From: Magnetococcales bacterium
GTDB taxonomy: Bacteria; Pseudomonadota; Magnetococcia; Magnetococcales; JADFWU01
DNA length: 64,000 nucleotides
Assembly (NCBI GenBank): GCA_015234045.1
Contig: JADFWU010000001.1
Location: 253,943 to 317,942 of the forward strand
Direction of reading: 5' to 3'
Shown: one piece after another, positions 54,248-61,142 of the stretch
How the letters are laid out: each line of letters starts with the position of its first letter
Numbering within the stretch: the stretch's first letter is position 1
Made by a program: the position numbers and the translations under genes
Notes under the pieces: generated by a model
Told to the model about the DNA's origin: nothing
The model's database searches: none
Seen by the model: only the letters and a program-made list of their open reading frames with translations

Positions 54248-55179
54248 AATTCAGCCGCCTTGAATTGAATGTGAAATTCATTAAGCCGCTCTGGTGAAGT
54301 CAGATAGCCGGACATATGATCCAATGCGCCATCCACAGCGTGTTGATTTTGCTGATGGGCTAAACTGACACTGCTATAGATCGAACCGGAATACCAGCCA
54401 ATTTCAAGAATACCCAGTACAATACCCAATGCACTGATACCATTCTGGAACGCCTGAAGCGTACCACCGATCAACAATCCATTGGAAAAAAAAGTAAATA
54501 CCGCATCTTTTGGACGGTTGAGATAGAGGTGACCAGCACCCGGAACGAGCGCACTCAATAGACCGGCCAGACGCGGGTTTTTCTTCGGCTGTTTCTCCAA
54601 TTCATCAACGGCTTGTTGAAACAGTATTGCTTTGTCAGTCAGGTCTGGATCAATAACCGATTGAAGTTGTTGTCTTGCTGATGCAAGATTTTCCTGTTTC
54701 AATAACAACCATGCCAGCCGAAAACGAGCCTGATCGGTAAGCTGAGTAGAGTGATTGCGTTGTATGAGTTGTTCCAGTCGTTGTTTTGCCATATTCAACG
54801 CACCGGCATTTTCATAAATCACACTCAGTCGATATAAGCCGCTATCAATCCACCGACTGTCAGGAAAACGGGCACCAAATTGAGCAAAGAGTTTAAGTGC
54901 GGTATCTGTTTTTCCTGCGCGGGCCAGATTGATCGCTGCTCGATATAAACTCTCTTCAAGTTTTGGGAACTCAGTAGCTGATTTTGCATGTCTTTCGGCA
55001 AATGAGACGTAGCGTAGGAATTCGGTTGCCGCCCGGTCGTAGTCAGCGATGTTTTCCAGATCCAGGCCAAAGGCAAAAACTTCTTCCGGTGCCATGACAT
55101 TGTACTCGGCATGGCTGTCATATGTCTGAAAAATCAGACCGATAACCATGAGAAGAACACAGTGTCTAAACATAATCAC
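54244..55179 (-). CDS. TPR protein with C-terminal membrane segments, inside the gsp operon
   Basis: This 311-residue protein has a signal peptide (MIMFRHCVLLMVIGLIFQTYDSHA), TPR-like repeats at about 30-190 (FGLDLENIADYDRAATEFLRYVSFAE, AGKTDTALKLFAQFGARFPDS, GALNMAKQRLEQLIQ), then hydrophobic stretches at about 205-265 (LAGLLSALVPGAGHLYLN, a TM2-like pattern, and GTLQAFQNGISALGIVLGI). It overlaps gspF upstream and the YidD-like gene downstream by 4 bases each, so all three are coupled. It may assist assembly of the secretion machine; function not known. Confidence 0.82.
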   Translation of the reverse strand: MIMFRHCVLLMVIGLIFQTYDSHAEYNVMAPEEVFAFGLDLENIADYDRAATEFLRYVSFAERHAKSATEFPKLEESLYRAAINLARAGKTDTALKLFAQFGARFPDSRWIDSGLYRLSVIYENAGALNMAKQRLEQLIQRNHSTQLTDQARFRLAWLLLKQENLASARQQLQSVIDPDLTDKAILFQQAVDELEKQPKKNPRLAGLLSALVPGAGHLYLNRPKDAVFTFFSNGLLIGGTLQAFQNGISALGIVLGILEIGWYSGSIYSSVSLAHQQNQHAVDGALDHMSGYLTSPERLNEFHIQFKAAEF

Positions 55180-56426
55180 TGAATCAATTGATTCATCTCA
55201 AAGAGCGGCAACAGCACAGCCACCACCACAAAGGTGACAACGCCGCCCATCATCAACACCACCATCGGTTCGACAAGATTCATAGCGCGTTCGGTAACCG
55301 CGCTGATCTCTTCTTCATGGGATTGTGCGATTTTATCTAACATTATCTCAAGATTACCGGCTTTTTCACCAGCCTGGATCATCCGAAGAGCCAGTGAAGG
55401 AAAATAGCCGGTCTGTCGAAGAGCTGATGCCAGACTGGTTCCCTGAGTCACTTCTTGAGCTGTGGTTTCCATGGCTTTTTGAACGGTAACATATCCGGTC
55501 ACTTCACCACTGATACGCAGACTTTGCAGGATTGGTACACCACTTTGCAGAAGTAAACCAAGGGTTTGACAGACACGCAAGGTAATGACCCGAATAAACA
55601 AGCCTTTGATCAAAGGGGTGCGTAGTTGTCGATTTTCCACCCAGATCCGACCTTTTTTAGTCTGTGCCCAACGACTGAAAAGCAGTAGCGCAACCACTAG
55701 GCTAATAAGGGTAGTCACGCCCCATTGTTGTGCGAAGTCACTGACCGTTAACAGAATACGTGTCACCAATGGCAGCGTTTGTTGAACCCCTTCAAAGATA
55801 CCTACCACTTTGGGAACGACCACAGTCATCAGGAAGAATAGAATTAAAATACCCACCACAATCATGATGGTAGGATAGATCATCGCACTGGTAAGCTGAC
55901 GGCGTAGTCGGAATTGCGCTTCCATTACATCGGCTAGACGGTTGAATATTTTCTCTAATGCGCCACTGGTTTCACCGGCGCGAACCATGCTGGTATACAA
56001 CGGAGGAAACAGCTTAGGATACCGGGCCAGACTATCGGAAAGGGCTTGGCCTTCACTGACCAGATCACGGATTTCAGTGATAATGCCTTTGAGTGGACCG
56101 CTCTGAACCTGTTCTTCAACAGCGATAAGCGTATCAATTACCGGAAAGCCAGCTTCTAATAGTCCCGCCATTTGACGGGTAAACACAATCCGTTCCCGCA
56201 TGCTGGGCGGGCGACCTTGAGGAAGGTATTGACGGAAATTGATTTTTTTTGAGTTGGAAGGTGTGTTGCTTACAGAGCGCATACCGCGACGGCGGGTGAG
56301 TTCAGTAACGTAGATACCCTTGTTTTTCAGGATCTGGCGGGCATCGCGTTCTGAGTCGGCATCCATCACGCCTTTGGCCTTGCGACCGTTGCCAGAACGA
56401 ATGCCGATATAGTTGAATACCGCCAT
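55176..56426 (-). CDS. gspF: Type II secretion inner-membrane platform protein GspF
   Basis: This 416-residue protein has the standard size and the GspF pattern: KGVMDADSERDARQILKNKGIYV, RERIVFTRQMAGLLEAGFPVIDTL, YPKLFPPLYTSMVRAGETSGALEKIFNRLAD, membrane segment MIVVGILILFFLMTVVVPKV, and a second half repeating the fold (GLLLQSGVPILQSLRISGEV, PSLALRMIQAGEKAGNLEIML). It anchors the GspE ATPase. Follows gspE by 2 bases. Confidence 0.97.
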   Translation of the reverse strand: MAVFNYIGIRSGNGRKAKGVMDADSERDARQILKNKGIYVTELTRRRGMRSVSNTPSNSKKINFRQYLPQGRPPSMRERIVFTRQMAGLLEAGFPVIDTLIAVEEQVQSGPLKGIITEIRDLVSEGQALSDSLARYPKLFPPLYTSMVRAGETSGALEKIFNRLADVMEAQFRLRRQLTSAMIYPTIMIVVGILILFFLMTVVVPKVVGIFEGVQQTLPLVTRILLTVSDFAQQWGVTTLISLVVALLLFSRWAQTKKGRIWVENRQLRTPLIKGLFIRVITLRVCQTLGLLLQSGVPILQSLRISGEVTGYVTVQKAMETTAQEVTQGTSLASALRQTGYFPSLALRMIQAGEKAGNLEIMLDKIAQSHEEEISAVTERAMNLVEPMVVLMMGGVVTFVVVAVLLPLFEMNQLIQ

Positions 56427-56428
56427 AA

Positions 56429-57967
56429 TCAGTCAACCGATTGGTTGGTTTGTGTGACGCGGAACACCTCTTCAAGGCTGGTAATGCCTTGAGCCGCCCG
56501 TCGAATACCATCTTCCTGCAATGAATCATTACCCTGATTTTTCGCCTCTTTCCAGATTTGATGAGACGGCGCACGCCGGTCAATCAGATCCCGAACCGGA
56601 TCAGACAGGGTAAGCATTTCAAAAACAGCGGTACGACCGCGATATCCTGTGCCCATACAGTGGTTACAGCCAACCGGTTTAAAGAATGTACCATCTCCGG
56701 CGATTTCAGGGCTTATATTACGTCTTTCCAGGACAGAGTGAGGCACAGTGTGGGTTGTTTTACAGTGTGTGCAGAGACATCGTACAAGCCGTTGAGCAAT
56801 CACACCATCCAATGCCGAACTGACCAGAAAGGGTTCAATGCCCATGTCGATCAAACGGGTGATAGCACCAACGCTGTCATTGGTGTGCAGTGTGGAAAAC
56901 ACCAAATGACCGGTCAGACTGGCATGAATCGCAATATCTGCGGTCTCTTCATCACGAATCTCACCCACCATAACCACATCGGGATCTTGTCTCAGAATGG
57001 AGCGCAAGCCGCCTGCAAAGGTGAGTCCGATTTTCGGATTGACCTGGATCTGTCCAACACCGGCCAGAGAGTATTCAATGGGATCTTCAATGGTGAGGAT
57101 GTTTTTGTCGGTGGTATTGATGTGATTCAAAGCGGCGTAGAGGCTGGTGGTTTTTCCACTACCTGTCGGGCCGGTAGCCAGTATCAAGCCGTGACTTTTA
57201 CCGAGACGTTCCAACATCCAGGCGCTTTGTCGTTTCGTCAGACCAAGGGCGCTTAAGTCGGTCAGATGTTCGCCTTTGTCCAAAATACGTAGCACCAGGC
57301 GCTCACCATGACTGATGGGCAGAACGGAGACGCGGACATCCACCTCTTTTTGGGCGATTTGAACGCGCATACCACCATCTTGTGGCAAACGCTGTTCTGC
57401 GATATTCAGACCAGCCATCAGCTTGATACGTGACATCAACGGCGCTTGAACCGGCTTCGGTGGCCTCAAAATACTATGCAGAACACCATCAACACGGAAC
57501 CGCACAACGATATCCTTTTCAAACGGCTCAATATGGATATCTGAGGCCCGTTTGCGAATCGCTTGAACGATGATGGAGTTCACCAATTGAATGATTGGTG
57601 CATCATCTTCTGATTCCAGTAGATCAGGTTTTTCGGCCAGTTGAGAGGCCAGAGAGGAGGGTGATAGCTCCTCCAAAACCCGGTCCGTTTCCATGCTACT
57701 CTCTTCATGGGCACGGTTCAGACCATCGGCAAAGCGGTCTGGATCAACAGTGAGTGGAATAACCGGGAGATCGGCACCCATACGGTACTCATCCAACGCC
57801 ATGGGATCGGTGTTGGTGGTGATCCATACTTCCAGCCAGCCATCATGCGTCTTGACTGGCAGAATATTAGCCCGCTTGGCAACTGAAAATGGCAGGCTTT
57901 GTGCCAGTTCCGAGTCGATATCGCCGATTGCCGACGGGTTTTGAATCAGTGGTAACACCGTGACCAC
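56429..57967 (-). CDS. gspE: Type II secretion ATPase GspE
   Basis: This 512-residue protein has N-terminal domains, Walker A GPTGSGKTTSLYAAL, Asp box (TDKNILTIEDPIEY), Walker B QDPDVVMVGEIRDEETADIAIHASLTGHLVFSTLHTNDSV, and a zinc tetracysteine (RCLCTHCKTTH and CNHCMGTGYRG). It drives pseudopilus assembly from the cytosol. Its start lies one base after the gspD end, so the operon is tight. Confidence 0.98.
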   Translation of the reverse strand: MVTVLPLIQNPSAIGDIDSELAQSLPFSVAKRANILPVKTHDGWLEVWITTNTDPMALDEYRMGADLPVIPLTVDPDRFADGLNRAHEESSMETDRVLEELSPSSLASQLAEKPDLLESEDDAPIIQLVNSIIVQAIRKRASDIHIEPFEKDIVVRFRVDGVLHSILRPPKPVQAPLMSRIKLMAGLNIAEQRLPQDGGMRVQIAQKEVDVRVSVLPISHGERLVLRILDKGEHLTDLSALGLTKRQSAWMLERLGKSHGLILATGPTGSGKTTSLYAALNHINTTDKNILTIEDPIEYSLAGVGQIQVNPKIGLTFAGGLRSILRQDPDVVMVGEIRDEETADIAIHASLTGHLVFSTLHTNDSVGAITRLIDMGIEPFLVSSALDGVIAQRLVRCLCTHCKTTHTVPHSVLERRNISPEIAGDGTFFKPVGCNHCMGTGYRGRTAVFEMLTLSDPVRDLIDRRAPSHQIWKEAKNQGNDSLQEDGIRRAAQGITSLEEVFRVTQTNQSVD

Positions 57968-59983
57968 CTACTCCGATTTGGCAGGGCTGGAGGGCAAAGA
58001 TTCCGCTTTGGGTAACAGCAGTTTCTCCAAATCCAGCTCTAACGGCATGAGTTCAGGTTTGACGCTATTCACGATGACGGACATATCGCTTGAGCGTTCC
58101 ACCCAGTTCTTTTTCAATTTTTTATACTTGTCTCTGGAAATATCCAACAGTCGTGCATAGCTGTTGATGATTACCGGTTTGATAAACACCATCAGGTTGG
58201 ATTTACGTCCACTGGATGAGGAGCTTTTGAACAGCTCTCCCAATGCTGCTATCGAGCCTAAACACGGCACTTGTGAAACGACCTCACTGGTATCTTCACG
58301 TAGAAGACCGCCCAATACCACCATTTCATCATTGTTCAGAGTGACAGTTGTTTGAATGGATCGTGTGTTGGTGACCACACCCTGTGCAGGATCAACACCT
58401 GTTGAAATGGTGGTAGCCAGGCTGGAATCCTCTTGAAACACCTTGAGCAGAAGACGACTGCCTTCCAAAATCTGAGGTGTTACTTTCAAGGTGAGTCCAA
58501 CATCTTTACGATCCACCGTGGAGATAATGTCATTGCCGGATGAGGACTGTTTACCGGTCAGAAAAGGCACATTTTGACCCACATGGATCAGAGCCTCTTC
58601 ATTATCCATAGTGAGAATGTTGGGTGTGGCCAGGATATTGGTGTCAGTATCGTTTTGCAGTGCGGTAATCAACGCACCAAGGTTGGCATAGGTGGTACTG
58701 CCCAGGGTAATGGTGCCTTTGACCAGACCCATTGATAAGCCTGAATTGGCTAAAGGATTGGCGGCAACGGTGTTCATGGAGCCAAATGTAGAGCCGCCGA
58801 ACGGTGCTGTATCATTACCATTCATATAATTGTCTGCAAAGCGCCACTCAACGCCAAATGAAGCAGCCCGTTCGCTGGTGACTTCAATGACAATGGCTTC
58901 CACATGAACCTGCAATCGTGGAATATCCAATCCTTCTATGACCGGTCGCAGTGTTTCATAGTCTTCAGGCGTAGCTGCAATGACCAACGTGTTGGTTGTT
59001 TCTTCACCAACAACACTCACCTTGCGAAGAAAATTCAACGGTTGCTCTTCAGCGGCACCGCCTTTGACCTTGCCGAGCAAGTCATTGAGTACTTTGGCGA
59101 TCACCTTGGCCTTGCCATTGTTGGGATAGTAGACATGCAGATTGCCTTGCCCGGTTACTGTGCGTTGGTCCAACTTGGCCAATATCTGTTTAATTTCAGC
59201 GATACGATCTTCTGGAGCCACAACCAACAACGTATTGGTGCGATCATCAGAGAACGTTTTAATATTGGGCAGTCCCTTACGATACTGGCTGTTATAGTCG
59301 GCATAGAAGATATTAAGCAGTTTTTCAACATGCTTGGCCGCAGCAAACTTCAGCTTGAACATTTTCCGAACAGCGAGCTCTTCCGGTTGGTCCAATGCTC
59401 TGATGATATCAATGACCTTCAAGATTGTTGTGGCATTGTCGGTCACTACCAGAGTATTGCTCTGTGCATGTGGTGTTACCAGACCCCAAGGATGAATCAT
59501 TGGTTTGACAATCGCTACCAAGGCGCTGGCGGAGATATGATCCAGTCGGATAAGTTGACTGACCACAATTTCATCTTCAGGTGGTAGGGCTGCGGCGGGA
59601 TTGTGGTCACTGCCTTCCGTTCTGCCTTCTACCAGCGGAAGAATCTTGATCACTGGTCCTTGACGCACGCCGGTATAGCCCATGACATTGAGAATGGAGT
59701 CAAAAATACGCCGTACTTCAGGCAGAGAAACTGGTGCCGGTGTGACAACCGAAACTTTACCTTTCACTTTGTCATCAATGATGATGTTTTCACCGGTCAA
59801 CTCAGCCACAAAGCGAATGACCTGACGAAGATCAACTTCTTGAAAATTAAGCTCAACCATCTCATCGTCAGACAGCGTTCCTCGCGCCTGAATATCAGAA
59901 AAAGGCAGACCAATCAGTACAATCAACAGCGTGAATAGGCCTAGCCAGCGGATGGCAGATGCCCGACTTAATGTACACAGCAC
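57968..59983 (-). CDS. gspD: Type II secretion outer-membrane secretin GspD
   Basis: This 671-residue protein has a signal peptide (SAIRWLGLFTLLIVLIGLPF), N0-N3 domains (VELNFQEVDLRQVIRFVAELTGENIIID, IRLDHISASALVAIVKPMI, VRKMFKLKFAAAKHVEKLLN, VHVEAIVIEVTSERAASFGVEW) and the secretin core (NILTMDNEEALIHVGQNVPFLTG, TLKVTPQILEGSRLLLKVFQED, VTLNNDEMVVLGGLL). It forms the outer-membrane gate. A C-terminal tail of about 60 residues with basic and acidic residues may bind a pilotin. It starts 3 bases after gspC. Confidence 0.97.
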   Translation of the reverse strand: MLCTLSRASAIRWLGLFTLLIVLIGLPFSDIQARGTLSDDEMVELNFQEVDLRQVIRFVAELTGENIIIDDKVKGKVSVVTPAPVSLPEVRRIFDSILNVMGYTGVRQGPVIKILPLVEGRTEGSDHNPAAALPPEDEIVVSQLIRLDHISASALVAIVKPMIHPWGLVTPHAQSNTLVVTDNATTILKVIDIIRALDQPEELAVRKMFKLKFAAAKHVEKLLNIFYADYNSQYRKGLPNIKTFSDDRTNTLLVVAPEDRIAEIKQILAKLDQRTVTGQGNLHVYYPNNGKAKVIAKVLNDLLGKVKGGAAEEQPLNFLRKVSVVGEETTNTLVIAATPEDYETLRPVIEGLDIPRLQVHVEAIVIEVTSERAASFGVEWRFADNYMNGNDTAPFGGSTFGSMNTVAANPLANSGLSMGLVKGTITLGSTTYANLGALITALQNDTDTNILATPNILTMDNEEALIHVGQNVPFLTGKQSSSGNDIISTVDRKDVGLTLKVTPQILEGSRLLLKVFQEDSSLATTISTGVDPAQGVVTNTRSIQTTVTLNNDEMVVLGGLLREDTSEVVSQVPCLGSIAALGELFKSSSSSGRKSNLMVFIKPVIINSYARLLDISRDKYKKLKKNWVERSSDMSVIVNSVKPELMPLELDLEKLLLPKAESLPSSPAKSE

Positions 59984-59986
59984 AGA

Positions 59987-60967
59987 CTACCCTCCAATTC
60001 TAATATGATGCGTGTGAGATTGACCATTACGCATCATCTCAAGAGAAATAACAGATTGGTCTTTTAATTTATTAATCAATTGATTAGCCTGAGAAAGATC
60101 ATTAAGCTGTTGACCATTTATCCGTTGGATCACATCATCATTGCGAATGCCTAACAGTTGTAGATTGGGATTGTGACGTGATGAACTAATCCGATAACCA
60201 TCACCACCGGGCAAGCCCGATTCCGGTTTGAAATTTACACCCCTAAACAAAGATAGCCCCTGGCCTAACATACGGTTGAATTTTTTCTTTGCTACATAGG
60301 TTGTGGTCGGACGTAAACTGGCTTGCGTATTGACAGGTTTGATTGATTTTACAGTGCTTTTTGTTTGGGTCGCTTCATCCTCTTCCATATGAATCACTTC
60401 AAGACGGCCACCATTGCGAAAATATGCGGCCTTGGATTCAACACGCTCCAGGATAGCGCTCTCATGACCTTGTCCTGGTCTCAGAAAGATTTGATCTCTC
60501 GAACGCTTGTTTTCCACCAAAATAGCAACTGATTTTTTAGGATCTGATAGGATAATCGTTCCGATCAACAGGATATTTAACTCAGACACGACCACCGGCT
60601 CAATCTCAGGTTCCGGTTGCTGGATGATTGGTTCTGGTGTCTCTTCCGGCAGTTGGACTTCCCAGGGATTGAATCGGTTCAGACTGGCTGTTACTTCTGC
60701 CATGGTCGGCAAGGTCTGAAGTGTGTTCTGAATGGGGCTGGACTGTTTGGAAGATGCGTTGTCTATATTTATTCTGTTTGATGCGTTGGTGGTTAAAATG
60801 GTGTCAGGCAGCACTGCTTTCCAGGTCAATTCGGCTGCTTGAAAGCCTATGACACTGACCAAAATAATAGAGACCAACAGTGCAAACGCTCGGTTAAGTC
60901 GTTCAACCGATAGTTTTGGAAGTGCACTGGGCAGTATCTGCTGCAAATGTGAGAAAGACAGGGCCAT
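59987..60967 (-). CDS. gspC: Type II secretion protein GspC
   Basis: This 326-residue protein has a single N-terminal membrane segment (AFALLVSIILVSVIGFQAAEL), a Pro/Glu-rich linker, a homology-region core (LNILLIGTIILSDPKKSVAILVENKRSRDQIFLRPGQG) and a C-terminal PDZ domain (GYRISSSRHNPNLQLLGIRNDDVIQRINGQQL). It joins inner-membrane platform and GspD and helps select substrates. It is first of the gsp operon here; its likely promoter lies in the 61050-61068 palindrome region. Confidence 0.95.
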   Translation of the reverse strand: MALSFSHLQQILPSALPKLSVERLNRAFALLVSIILVSVIGFQAAELTWKAVLPDTILTTNASNRINIDNASSKQSSPIQNTLQTLPTMAEVTASLNRFNPWEVQLPEETPEPIIQQPEPEIEPVVVSELNILLIGTIILSDPKKSVAILVENKRSRDQIFLRPGQGHESAILERVESKAAYFRNGGRLEVIHMEEDEATQTKSTVKSIKPVNTQASLRPTTTYVAKKKFNRMLGQGLSLFRGVNFKPESGLPGGDGYRISSSRHNPNLQLLGIRNDDVIQRINGQQLNDLSQANQLINKLKDQSVISLEMMRNGQSHTHHIRIGG

Positions 60968-61049
60968 TAAAATTAAGTAACAAGCGCCTAAATAGAGAAA
61001 AGTAGATGTTTGATCTTAGGTATAATTCATCAATGCTTCAATTGCTAAA

Positions 61050-61068
61050 GTGTAACACTCTGTTACAC
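61050..61068. promoter_or_regulatory. Perfect palindrome upstream of the gsp operon
   Basis: GTGTAACA (61050-61057) and TGTTACAC (61061-61068) are perfect 8-base arms with a 3-base spacer, an operator-like layout about 85 bases upstream of gspC. A possible minus-strand promoter with TTGAAG and TAAGAT, 17 bases apart, begins just downstream of it. The regulator is unknown. Confidence 0.6.
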
Positions 61069-61088
61069 GGCAAAACTTCTTCAAATAA

Positions 61089-61123
61089 AAAAAGAGCGGA
61101 ACAAATGTCCCGCTCTTTTTTTT
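61089..61123. terminator. Bidirectional intrinsic terminator
   Basis: GAGCGG (61094-61099) pairs with CCGCTC (61110-61115), with A-run on the left and T-run on the right. It is directly after the stop codon of the surface-protein gene on the minus strand (61143) and blocks read-through to gspC; the same structure works in the other direction. Confidence 0.85.
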
Positions 61124-61142
61124 ATCGTCCAATCAGCTTGAT

